Below, piece after piece: positions 32,867 through 40,684 of a DNA stretch of 42,718 nt. The stretch's first letter is position 1, and each line of letters opens with the position of its first letter. The translations under genes and the position numbers were made by a program. The stretch spans positions 1 to 42,718 of the forward strand of contig JAFWTA010000001.1 in assembly GCA_017519145.1 (NCBI GenBank), given 5' to 3'. The notes below the pieces were generated by a model. The model was not told the DNA's origin. It was given only the letters and a program-made list of their open reading frames with translations, and did not search any database. This stretch comes from Ruminococcus sp. GTDB taxonomy: Bacteria > Bacillota > Clostridia > Oscillospirales > Ruminococcaceae.

Positions 32867-34495
32867 ATGAAGATCAGAAAGATCACAGCTGCATTTTCCG
32901 CAGCAGCGCTGCTCACCGCAGCATTACCACTGACAGCACAGGCTATCGAGACAAAAAATTATGACAATATCAGCTTCGATTCGTGGCAGGCGGCATACCA
33001 TGTGGTGCTCTCGGACTTTTTCGGCTCGGAGGAGTTCGACTTCACCGACAAGGACATTACTTCCGGCTCACGCTTCGAGCTGTACGACATCGACCACGAC
33101 AGAGTGCCGGAGCTTTTTGTCTCACAGAACGGAGGACGCAGCGGACGCTGTGTTGTCTACTCATTCTATAACAACAAGCTCTCACAGCCCGTCGTTCTCG
33201 GCACCTACGGCAACGCATTCGCCGATCCCAACGCTCATTACCTCGTTAACTATGACAGGCACATGGGCGAGGTGAGTCTCACATATTTCAAGCTCGAAAA
33301 GGGAGTTTTCACCAGAGAGATCTCCTTTAATGACAATTCCGAGATGAAAGAAATGGGCGAAACAAATATCGTATACATGATCGACGGCAAGGAAGTTTCC
33401 GAGACAAAATACGTTCAGGAAAAGGAAAAGTACGACCACTTCGAGCTCATTGCCCACGGCAGAAAGACTCAGCTGGACGCTATGGACACAGAAAAGGACA
33501 ATGTTATCTACTCATTTTTCCTTGACCATTACACAGCTCTCGGCGCGTCAACCAATCAGAAAAATCTCAGCCTCACCATTGCCGACTCCATAGGCGATGT
33601 CCCTGTTACCGAAATTGAACAGAACGCCTTCAAGGGCAGCGATAACTTAGTCTCGGTAACTATCGGAAAGAATATCCGTGATGTAAAGAACAGCGCGTTT
33701 GAAAACTGCACTAACCTGAAAACAGTGAAGTTCACAGGCGATCCCGGACGTATCGGTCCGAGATCCTTTGCAGGCTGTACCTCTCTTGAGGCATTCACAG
33801 GCATGGACAGCTCAAACATCTATAAAACATACAAGATCGTTGACGGTGTGATCTACCGTACGGATATGGGAGACCTTGTGGTATATCCCTCGGGCAAAAA
33901 GAGCACATTCTTCTCCATTCCCAAGGGCATACAGACAATAGAGCCCAACGCCTTCACAGGCAGCGCCTACATAGAGAACATCGTGTGTCCCGAATGGGTC
34001 AACACCATTTGTGAAGGCGCATTCGCAGAGTGCCCCGCACTTAAAGAGGTTTCCGTTTACAATGGTGAAGCCCGTATAATGAACGAAAAAACGGAATGCA
34101 CCGTCTGCAACAGCTACGATCCCAGAGTTCCGCTGAACACATACAAGGGCGTTATCATGGCATACATGGACTCCACCGCATACGAATGGGCAGACAGCAG
34201 AGCTCTTCAGATAGTTCTTCTCACAGGCTCCTACATAAAGGAAACAGGCGATGTCACAAGAGACTCAAAGATAGACGCAGTTGACGCTTCCCATATCCTT
34301 GCGGAATACTCACGCACCTCCACAAACAAGGAAGCAGAGATGGATTTCGCTCAGAGACGGGCAGGCGACATCGACAAGAACGGTACTGTTGACGCAGTTG
34401 ATGCCTCCAAGGTACTCTCCTACTATGCATTCCTCTCATCCAATGCCATTGAAAACGTTCCCACCATCGAGCAGTTCTTATCCATGGCACAGTAA
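32867..34495 (+). CDS. secreted leucine-rich-repeat (BspA-type) dockerin protein
   Basis: 542 aa. Signal peptide 1-26 (cleavage near AQA). Residues 30-200 form an N-terminal domain with FELYDIDHDRVPELFVSQ, a calcium-loop-like pattern common in ruminal Clostridia secreted proteins. Residues about 235-440 are LRR_5/BspA-type repeats (NAFKGSDNLVSVTIG, AFENCTNLKTVKF, SFAGCTSLEAF, AFAECPALKEVSV). The C-terminal dockerin has loops DVTRDSKIDAVD and DIDKNGTVDAVD. LRR_5 proteins bind proteins or carbohydrates; with a dockerin this one would join a cellulosome or surface complex. It is divergent from the GH5 gene, with shared upstream DNA. Confidence 0.9.
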   Translation: MKIRKITAAFSAAALLTAALPLTAQAIETKNYDNISFDSWQAAYHVVLSDFFGSEEFDFTDKDITSGSRFELYDIDHDRVPELFVSQNGGRSGRCVVYSFYNNKLSQPVVLGTYGNAFADPNAHYLVNYDRHMGEVSLTYFKLEKGVFTREISFNDNSEMKEMGETNIVYMIDGKEVSETKYVQEKEKYDHFELIAHGRKTQLDAMDTEKDNVIYSFFLDHYTALGASTNQKNLSLTIADSIGDVPVTEIEQNAFKGSDNLVSVTIGKNIRDVKNSAFENCTNLKTVKFTGDPGRIGPRSFAGCTSLEAFTGMDSSNIYKTYKIVDGVIYRTDMGDLVVYPSGKKSTFFSIPKGIQTIEPNAFTGSAYIENIVCPEWVNTICEGAFAECPALKEVSVYNGEARIMNEKTECTVCNSYDPRVPLNTYKGVIMAYMDSTAYEWADSRALQIVLLTGSYIKETGDVTRDSKIDAVDASHILAEYSRTSTNKEAEMDFAQRRAGDIDKNGTVDAVDASKVLSYYAFLSSNAIENVPTIEQFLSMAQ

Positions 34496-34498
34496 TAT

Positions 34499-35158
34499 TC
34501 AGCTAAGCAGCTCCTCTCTCATCTGAGTGAGGAGCTTTTTTTCGCGCCTTGACACCTGCACCTGCGTCATTCCCAGCGCCTGAGCGGTCTTTGTCTGGGT
34601 GAGTCCGCGAAAGTACCTGAGCTCAAGCAGGGCGCGGTCACTGTCGGGGAGCCGCGCCATTATCTGCCTCAGCGCCAGCAGGTCGGTTATGCTCTCGTCG
34701 GGGGACTCCGTAGGGATATCGGTCTGACCCTCGTCATCGTCCCCTGCGGTAAGGGACACGGGAGGCTGACTCACGCAAAGCGCCTCTGCCACGGCAGACT
34801 CGCTCTCCCCCGATAGCTGTGACAGCTCCGCCACTGTGGGCTCCCTCATCTCACGCTGTCGGAAGTCCTCGCAGATACGGCTCAGCCGCATGGAAAGCTC
34901 CTTCAGGCTCCTGCTGACGCGGACTGCGCCGCCGTCACGGAAAAGCCGCTTTATCTCCCCAAGTATGACGGGTACGGCATAGGTGGAGAACTTCACTCCT
35001 CTGCCGCTGTCGAAAGCCTTTACCGCCTTCAGCAGCCCGATGCAGCCAGCGGAGTAAAGGTCATCGTACTCGATGCCCCGTCCGCGGAAACGGTTGGCGC
35101 AGAGATGGACAAGTCCCAGATTATCCTCGGCAAGGGGCTTCCTGACTTCAGTCTCCAT
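34499..35158 (-). CDS. sigF: sporulation sigma factor SigF (SpoIIAC)
   Basis: 219 aa sigma-70 family protein lacking region 1. Region 2 is seen at about 8-75 (NLGLVHLCANRFRGRGIEYDDLYSAGCIGLLKAVKAFD, KFSTYAVPVILGEIKR), region 3 at 78-130, and region 4 at 165-215 with the HTH ALGMTQVQVSRREKKLL. SigF and SigG are alike; the position behind spoIIAA-spoIIAB makes it SigF, which drives early forespore genes. Its ATG lies within the end of spoIIAB (11-nt overlap), so translation is coupled. Confidence 0.93.
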   Translation of the reverse strand: METEVRKPLAEDNLGLVHLCANRFRGRGIEYDDLYSAGCIGLLKAVKAFDSGRGVKFSTYAVPVILGEIKRLFRDGGAVRVSRSLKELSMRLSRICEDFRQREMREPTVAELSQLSGESESAVAEALCVSQPPVSLTAGDDDEGQTDIPTESPDESITDLLALRQIMARLPDSDRALLELRYFRGLTQTKTAQALGMTQVQVSRREKKLLTQMREELLS

Positions 35159-35585
35159 GGGCAGACAGCCTCTTTCTCATGATGACGGTGGTGCCCTTGC
35201 CGGGAGCGCTTCTCACTGTCAGCCTGTCCATGAAGGACTGCATGACCGAAAAGCCCAGTCCCGACCTCTCCTCCTCGGGAGCGGTGGTGAAAAGGGGCTC
35301 CATAGCCTGCTCAACATCGGCAATGCCGCAGCCCTTGTCCCTGACCTTTATGTATATGACCCTGTCAGGGAGGAGCCGCACAGTCAGCTCGATGTTTCCC
35401 TTTTGGCGCCTGTATCCGTGGACTACCGCATTTGTCACAGCCTCCGATACCGCCGTGCGTATGTCGGACAGCTCCTCCACGGTGGGGTCCGCCTGTATCA
35501 GAAATGAGGACACCACCGCTCTTGCCGCGCCCTCATTCACCGACAGGGAGGGCATGATGAATTTTATCTCGTTGAGTATTTCCAT
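35148..35585 (-). CDS. spoIIAB: anti-sigma F factor SpoIIAB
   Basis: 145 aa GHKL ATPase/kinase. N box EAVTNAVVHGY (about 49-59), G1 box VRDKGCGI (about 81-88), G2 box RSGLGFSVM (about 107-115). SpoIIAB binds SigF and holds it inactive and phosphorylates the anti-anti-sigma factor SpoIIAA. It starts 13 bp after spoIIAA with AAAGGAG upstream and overlaps sigF by 11 nt. Confidence 0.95.
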   Translation of the reverse strand: MEILNEIKFIMPSLSVNEGAARAVVSSFLIQADPTVEELSDIRTAVSEAVTNAVVHGYRRQKGNIELTVRLLPDRVIYIKVRDKGCGIADVEQAMEPLFTTAPEEERSGLGFSVMQSFMDRLTVRSAPGKGTTVIMRKRLSAHGD

Positions 35586-35598
35586 AGTTATTCTCCTT

Positions 35599-35904
35599 TT
35601 ATCTTATTCTGACAATGCGCTCCAAGCCTGCAAGCTTCAGCACACGGCGTATATAGGGCTGGGGATTGCGGACCTCCAGCCTGCCGCCGCACTCCTTCAT
35701 GAGCTTGCTCCTGCCCATTATGAGCCCTATGCCCGAGCTGTCCATAAAGGTGATACCGCCGAAATCTATGGCAAGCTCTCTGGGCTGAGCCGTTACGATA
35801 AAGCGGTCCAGCTCCGCGCGGAGCTCCTTGGCGTTATGGTGGTCAATTTCACCGCTGAGCCTTGCAATTGCCGCTCCATTCTCATTTTTTATGTCAATAT
35901 TCAT
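35599..35904 (-). CDS. spoIIAA: anti-sigma F factor antagonist SpoIIAA
   Basis: 101 aa STAS-domain protein from ATG 35904, with AAGGAGG just upstream. The phosphorylation site is the Ser in ITFMDSSGIGLIMGR (about 56-60), the hallmark of SpoIIAA-type anti-anti-sigma factors. Unphosphorylated SpoIIAA frees SigF from SpoIIAB; SpoIIE phosphatase would act on it. First gene of the spoIIA operon. I could not find a convincing sigma-H promoter; a GC-rich 15-bp palindrome (35922-35936) lies just before the Shine-Dalgarno. Confidence 0.95.
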   Translation of the reverse strand: MNIDIKNENGAAIARLSGEIDHHNAKELRAELDRFIVTAQPRELAIDFGGITFMDSSGIGLIMGRSKLMKECGGRLEVRNPQPYIRRVLKLAGLERIVRIR

Positions 35905-36014
35905 GTCCTTTCCTCCTTTTTGCTGCACCGTGCAGCCTTTTCATGCCTTATGATACCACCAACGAGCCGCGAAATATGTCGCAGACCGTCGGCGGAGCAA
36001 ATTTTCAAAAAGGA

Positions 36015-36043
36015 TTGCAAAAAAGGCTGTCTGATGGTATAAT
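36015..36043 (+). promoter_or_regulatory. sigma-A promoter of the EFR1 / flavin reductase pair
   Basis: TTGCAA (36015-36020), 17-bp spacer, TATAAT (36038-36043), 61 bp before the start at 36104. Confidence 0.75.
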
Positions 36044-36103
36044 GATAGTGTATGTCATCATACGGATATGAAAGATGTCTTTTCTTTATCAGGGGGAATA
36101 ATT

Positions 36104-36943
36104 ATGGTCCTTTACTTTTCAGCCACAGGCAATACACGCTTTCTCGCCACAGAGCTGGCAAAGAAGCTGGATGACGAGTGCGTTGACCTTCTCAGCAGGA
36201 TAAAAAAGGGTGACTACTCGGAAATACGCTCCGAAAAGCCCTTTGTTGTCTGCGCGCCCGTTTATATATGCGAGATGCCCAGATTTCTCAGCAAGTACCT
36301 GAAAAAGGCACAGCTCACAGGCAGCCGCAGGGTATACTTCATCTCAAACAGCGCAGGCTACAGCGGTATCACGGGATACCTTGCAAAAAAGCTTTTCCGC
36401 AGAAAGAAAATGGAGTTCATGGGCTATTCCGAGCTGGTGATGCCGAGGAATTACTACATCGGTCACTACCCGGTACAGAGCAGCGAGGAGATACGCAGCC
36501 GCATACTCAACTCATACAGCAAGCTGGACGATATAGCTGCCGCCATAAGAAACGGCGGACGCCTGAAGGCGAGATATGTATTCCTTTTTGAAAAGATAAT
36601 CACCCTGCCCTTCAACCCGGTGTGGGCGAAGTACAAAATGCCCACCAAGGACTTCTTCGCCAATGAGAAGTGCGTGGGCTGCGGCAAGTGTGAGAAGGTC
36701 TGTCCCCTGAACAACATTTCCATCACGGAGAAAAAGCCCCTCTGGGGCACCAGCTGTACCCACTGCATGGCTTGTATCGGCAACTGTCCCACCGACGCCA
36801 TCGAGTACGGCGAGATAACAAAGGTCAAAGGCAAGTACAGCTTTGCCGACCACAGAGATGTGCTGAAGGACAAACGCTTCACCTCGGGTGCATGGTCTGA
36901 CAGTGCCCCGAAACACGACTACAAAAGGAGAAAAAATGGCTAA
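36104..36943 (+). CDS. EFR1-type flavodoxin/ferredoxin fusion protein
   Basis: 279 aa from ATG 36104 (GGGGGAATAATT upstream). N-terminal flavodoxin domain (1-150) with FMN phosphate loop SATGNTR and the VCAPVYICEMPRF segment; C-terminal ferredoxin domain with two 4Fe-4S motifs, CVGCGKCEKVC and CTHCMACIGNC plus PTDAIEY. Such EFR1-family proteins are soluble electron-transfer proteins; partners are unknown. The last 8 nt overlap the start of a flavin reductase gene, consistent with a coupled redox pair. Confidence 0.9.
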   Translation: MVLYFSATGNTRFLATELAKKLDDECVDLLSRIKKGDYSEIRSEKPFVVCAPVYICEMPRFLSKYLKKAQLTGSRRVYFISNSAGYSGITGYLAKKLFRRKKMEFMGYSELVMPRNYYIGHYPVQSSEEIRSRILNSYSKLDDIAAAIRNGGRLKARYVFLFEKIITLPFNPVWAKYKMPTKDFFANEKCVGCGKCEKVCPLNNISITEKKPLWGTSCTHCMACIGNCPTDAIEYGEITKVKGKYSFADHRDVLKDKRFTSGAWSDSAPKHDYKRRKNG

Positions 36944-37526
36944 ACAATTCTGGAAGGGCAGCACCCTTCTCGCTCCCGTGCCTGCGGCTCTTGTGACCTG
37001 CGGCACTCAGGACTCTCCCAACGTCCTCACCATAGGCTGGACAGGTATCGTCTGTACCCGTCCGCCCATGACATATATATCCGTCCGTCCCGAGAGGTAC
37101 TCCCACGACATCATAAAGGAGTCGGGGGAATTCGTCATAAACCTTACCACCTCATCAATGTGCCGCATCACCGATTTCTGCGGAGTAAAAAGCGGCAGGG
37201 ACGTCAACAAGATAGAGGTGTGCAGACTGCACACCGTTCCTGCAAAAATGGTATCGGCTCCCCTTATCGAGGAGTGCCCCGTCAGCCTTGAATGCAGGGT
37301 CACGGAGTCAAAGCTGCTGGGCTCCCACACCATGTTCCTTGCGGAGATAGTGGGCATAGACGCCGACGAGAAGTACCTCGACAGCAAGGGAAAGCTGAAC
37401 CTCCAGCAGAGCGGACTCATGGCATTCGCCCACGGTGAATACTTCGCTCTCGGCAGAAAGCTTGGCGACTTCGGCTTCTCGGTGCGGAAAAAGAAAAAGC
37501 ACCGCAAGCCGCAAAAGTCCTCATGA
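36936..37526 (+). CDS. flavin reductase family protein
   Basis: 196 aa from ATG 36936 (AAAAGGAG upstream). Split-barrel FMN-binding fold of the flavin reductase-like family: PAALVTCGT, NVLTIGWTGIVCTRPPMTYISVRPERYSHDIIKESGEFVINL, then LECRVTESKLLGSHTMFLAEIVGI. The C-terminus is a basic tail (RKKKKHRK). Members reduce or carry flavin using NAD(P)H or ferredoxin; the coupling with the EFR1 protein suggests electrons pass between the two. Its end overlaps the convergent BofC-like gene by 6 bp. Confidence 0.9.
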   Translation: MAKQFWKGSTLLAPVPAALVTCGTQDSPNVLTIGWTGIVCTRPPMTYISVRPERYSHDIIKESGEFVINLTTSSMCRITDFCGVKSGRDVNKIEVCRLHTVPAKMVSAPLIEECPVSLECRVTESKLLGSHTMFLAEIVGIDADEKYLDSKGKLNLQQSGLMAFAHGEYFALGRKLGDFGFSVRKKKKHRKPQKSS

Positions 37527-37859
37527 GGAGATGTCCTCAATGAACTGCCTGAGCTCCTGCTCCGAGGAGAAATAAAGCCCCTCGGCAAGCAGCTCTCTGT
37601 CCTGCTCCGAAAGCAGCGAGGGCAGTATATCAAGGAGCAGATACGGCTTTTCGCCGCCGTCCCTGAAAACTGCGATGCGTCCTCCGCTCTCGCGGACAAG
37701 AAAACGGGGCTCACCCTCCTCAATGGCAGCAGCCGCAAGCCTCACCTCCGTCCTGTGCCTGCGGACCACCTGTCCCAGTGTACACACGGTCAGAAAGCCC
37801 GATGCGGTCAGTGCCGCCACTATGGTAAAATACACTCTTTTTGCGCTCCTGCGCGTCAT
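37521..37859 (-). CDS. BofC C-terminal-domain-like small membrane protein
   Basis: 112 aa. TM/signal anchor at about 9-31, then a segment FLVRESGGRIAVFRDGGEKPYLLLDILPSLL... and a final S-E-Q-E-L-R-Q-F-I-E-D-I-S-S. This L-R-x-x-x-G-x-I-A-V-F ... L-P ... D ... L ... G ... S-x-x-E-L ... E-D pattern matches the BofC C-terminal/YpeB-like small domains of Clostridia, proteins of the envelope often tied to sporulation, though not only. The specific role cannot be read. It is convergent with the flavin reductase gene with no room for a terminator. Confidence 0.72.
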   Translation of the reverse strand: MTRRSAKRVYFTIVAALTASGFLTVCTLGQVVRRHRTEVRLAAAAIEEGEPRFLVRESGGRIAVFRDGGEKPYLLLDILPSLLSEQDRELLAEGLYFSSEQELRQFIEDISS

Positions 37860-37945
37860 AATACCACTCCTTTGCCGAAATATCTGTAAATAATATCTCC
37901 CGATTTTTCTATATTATACAAATTGCCGATTTTTTCGGAAAGGAC

Positions 37946-37974
37946 TTAACATTTTGCGTCAAACGTGCTATAAT
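37946..37974 (+). promoter_or_regulatory. sigma-A promoter of the penicillin-binding protein gene
   Basis: TTAACA (37946-37951), 17-bp spacer, TATAAT (37969-37974), giving a leader of about 80 nt. Confidence 0.7.
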
Positions 37975-38023
37975 GTATAATGTATATTTATATATACAAG
38001 AAGAAAAAATATATAAATCTTTG

Positions 38024-38067
38024 AAAGGAGCTGCCGCCGGGATATGGCGGTCATTCTGACAAAATGA
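38024..38067 (+). promoter_or_regulatory. SD-hairpin-minigene leader of the penicillin-binding protein
   Basis: The only strong Shine-Dalgarno (AAAGGAG, 38024-38030) is 33 nt before the gene start at 38064. Between them is a hairpin CCGCC/GGCGG (38034-38050) and a seven-codon minigene (ATG 38044, stop 38065-38067) whose stop overlaps the start as ATGA. This would permit coupled initiation or SD presentation by the hairpin. Confidence 0.45.
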
Positions 38068-40670
38068 AGGATAAAGAATTAACTCACTCCGACGAAAAGG
38101 AGATGCGCAGCGATCCTGCGCACAAGAAAAAGAAGAAGAAACACAGCAAGGGCTTCATCATCTTCAAGAAGCTGATGACGGTCATCGCCACCACCCTGCT
38201 GTCGCTGCTGCTTGTCATCATCATCACGGGAACCATAGTAAGTACCGCGCTGACGGTCTACGTCCTCAACTTCATGGACGACTCCACCAGCATAACCCTT
38301 CAGCAGCTTGAATCGGGAAGCGATACCTACTTCTACGGCAACAAGACCAACGCAAACGGCGAGAAGGAGCTCATTCTTCTCCACCGCAACCAGAACCAAC
38401 AGCAGCGTATCCCCATCACCATCGACAAGATACCCCAGCACGTCCGCAATGCTTTCGTTTACACCGAGGACGAGCGTTTCTACGTCCATGACGGTGTTGA
38501 CTACAAGCGTACATTCTCCGCCTTCCTCAATATGTTCCTCCACTTCTATGATACGGAACAGGGCGGTTCGACTATCACACAGCAGCTCATCAAGAACCTG
38601 ACGGGAGACAACGAGCGCTCCCCTCAGCGTAAGATACGAGAGATATTCTCCGCCATGCAGCTGGAAAAGTCCTACTCCAAGGACGAGATACTTGAGGAGT
38701 ACCTCAACTACATCAGCTTCGGCGGCTCCACAAACGGCATACAGCTGGCTTCCATCCGTTACTTCGGAAAGAACACCGAGGAGCTCACTACTCCGGAGGC
38801 GGCTGTTCTGGCAGCTATCCCCAAGAGCCCCGAGGACTACGGTCCCTTCGTTTACTACCACAAGGACGACGACCTGACCCAGCCCCTTGTAGTTGACGGC
38901 CGTGCCAACAACAAGCCCCGTCAGGAGTACGTTCTCTACAAGCTCTACGAAAACGGCGCTATCTCATTCGACGAATATCAGCAGTATATCGTTACCCCCC
39001 TTGTTTTCACCGACTCCGAGGAGTACAAGAAGAACCACCCCGAGTCAGCGGCTGAGGACATGGAGGCACAGCAGAAGATATACAGCTGGATACTCGATGC
39101 TGCTTACTATGAAGCTCAGGACATCTTCATGGAGAAGTACGACATCCCCGATGAGGAAACAGCAAGAAGAAAGATAGACAACGGCGGATACAAGATATAC
39201 ACCTCATACGACGACAATATGCAGCAGTACGTCGAGGACAAGCTTGCCGACCTCTATAACTTCTATCCCACATATGCCCGTGAGATAACAGGATTTACCG
39301 CAGATATCGAGCCTCTGGGACACCCCGACGGCAAGGCCGAGACCTATCTCCCTCATGTCGGCTTCGTAGCTCTCAACTACGACGGCGAGGTGCTCTGTGC
39401 AGTAGGTAACGTAGGACCCAAGGAAGGCTCACTTGTAACAAACTTCGCAGTAAAGGAACCCCGTCAGGTAGGTTCTACCATCAAGCCCGTGGCAGGATAT
39501 GCCTACGGTATCGAATCAGGCGACATTTCATGGGGCTCTGATATCAAGGACGCACCTACCAGAACAGGTGACGACGGTCAGCCATGGCCTCTCAACTACG
39601 GAAGACAGGCAGGAAGCGGCGGAAGCGTCAAGACTTACTACGCTCTCCAGCAGTCCTTCAACACCTGCTCAGCTCAGCTGGTAGAAAAATACACCGTCGA
39701 TGAAGTATACAAATTCTCCAAGGAGAAGCTGGGATTACAACTTACAGTAGTCGATAAATCAGGTCCGTCGCCTCTCAGCCTCGGAGCTCTTGAAATAGGT
39801 GTTCCTCTTGAAAACCTTGTAAACGCTTACCTCCCCTACGGTAATCAGGGCATCTACAACGAAGCCCACCTCATAACCCGTATCGAGGACAGCTCACAGC
39901 AGATAATCTACGAGAACAACGGAAACCCGAGACAGGCTGTCTCAGACGAGACCGCATGGGTAATGAACCGTCTCCTGAAGAATGTTGTTGAAAACGGTAC
40001 AGGTACTGCCGCAAGGCTCAGCAATAAGGTAGTCTGCGGTAAGACAGGTACCACACAGGACTGGTTCGATGAGGCATTCGTTGGTCTTACACGCGACTTC
40101 GTCAGCGGCGTTACCATCGGCTTCAAATACAAGGTCGACGGTATACAGGTAACCTCAGGTATCTCCGCTCTGGTATGGCAGAACATAATCGGTGAGTATG
40201 CAAACACCATGTACCCCGATACGGGACGCGACTTCGAGCCTGTAAAGACTGTAATAGAAATGCCTATGTGTCAGTCTACGGGCAAGATAGCTTCCCAGTA
40301 CTGCAGCAAGGGCGTTACGGGCTACTGGAAGTCCGAGATAACAGATACCTACTCGCCTCCCTACTGCGACGGCGCACACGGCTATGTAAGCACAGGCACC
40401 GACACAGGCGCAGCAGCAGGCACAGCAACAGGTACAGACACAGGCACAGCAGCAGGCGGCACTGCAACAGGCGGCGGTGACGCAGGCGGATACACAGGCG
40501 GCGGCGATGTAAGCGGCGGCGGCGGTAACGCAGGCGGATACACAGGCGGCGGCGACGTTAGCGGCGGCGGCGGTGATGCCGGCGGATACACAGGCGGCGG
40601 CGATGTCGGCGGCGGCGGTGACGCAGGCGGCGGCAGTGCAGGCGGCGATGCAGGTGTACTCGAATACTGA
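38064..40670 (+). CDS. class A penicillin-binding protein (PBP1A) with Gly-rich tail
   Basis: 868 aa. Basic cytosolic start (KKKKKK at 21-26), TM at about 32-70, glycosyltransferase domain about 100-290 with EDERFY (catalytic Glu135) and GGSTITQQLIKNL, transpeptidase domain about 430-720 with S-T-I-K (Ser471), S-F-N (531-533) and K-T-G (660-662). It polymerises and cross-links peptidoglycan. Residues about 776-868 form a Gly/Thr/Asp/Ala tail with three near-identical 15-16 residue units, outside the membrane. Tail repeats of this kind may contact the wall or another protein. Leader structure at 38024-38067. The gene ends 14 bp before a THUMP methyltransferase. Confidence 0.95.
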   Translation: MKDKELTHSDEKEMRSDPAHKKKKKKHSKGFIIFKKLMTVIATTLLSLLLVIIITGTIVSTALTVYVLNFMDDSTSITLQQLESGSDTYFYGNKTNANGEKELILLHRNQNQQQRIPITIDKIPQHVRNAFVYTEDERFYVHDGVDYKRTFSAFLNMFLHFYDTEQGGSTITQQLIKNLTGDNERSPQRKIREIFSAMQLEKSYSKDEILEEYLNYISFGGSTNGIQLASIRYFGKNTEELTTPEAAVLAAIPKSPEDYGPFVYYHKDDDLTQPLVVDGRANNKPRQEYVLYKLYENGAISFDEYQQYIVTPLVFTDSEEYKKNHPESAAEDMEAQQKIYSWILDAAYYEAQDIFMEKYDIPDEETARRKIDNGGYKIYTSYDDNMQQYVEDKLADLYNFYPTYAREITGFTADIEPLGHPDGKAETYLPHVGFVALNYDGEVLCAVGNVGPKEGSLVTNFAVKEPRQVGSTIKPVAGYAYGIESGDISWGSDIKDAPTRTGDDGQPWPLNYGRQAGSGGSVKTYYALQQSFNTCSAQLVEKYTVDEVYKFSKEKLGLQLTVVDKSGPSPLSLGALEIGVPLENLVNAYLPYGNQGIYNEAHLITRIEDSSQQIIYENNGNPRQAVSDETAWVMNRLLKNVVENGTGTAARLSNKVVCGKTGTTQDWFDEAFVGLTRDFVSGVTIGFKYKVDGIQVTSGISALVWQNIIGEYANTMYPDTGRDFEPVKTVIEMPMCQSTGKIASQYCSKGVTGYWKSEITDTYSPPYCDGAHGYVSTGTDTGAAAGTATGTDTGTAAGGTATGGGDAGGYTGGGDVSGGGGNAGGYTGGGDVSGGGGDAGGYTGGGDVGGGGDAGGGSAGGDAGVLEY
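40482..40622 (+). repeat. coding tandem repeat in the PBP tail
   Basis: Three tandem copies of a 48-bp unit (third shortened to 45 bp) encoding AGGYTGGGDVSGGGGN/D, residues 807-853. The block is preceded by a Gly/Thr/Ala segment with GTDTG repeated. Copies are nearly identical, so slippage and length variation among strains are likely. Confidence 0.85.
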
Positions 40671-40684
40671 TAACAGGTGATAAT

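Noticed and set aside
38079-38861. Minus-strand ORF inside the PBP gene
   Set aside because: Shadow of the PBP coding sequence.
40482-40622. Tandem 48-bp repeats considered as a CRISPR-like or satellite array
   Set aside because: They are in frame, encode a Gly-rich tail and have no unique spacers.
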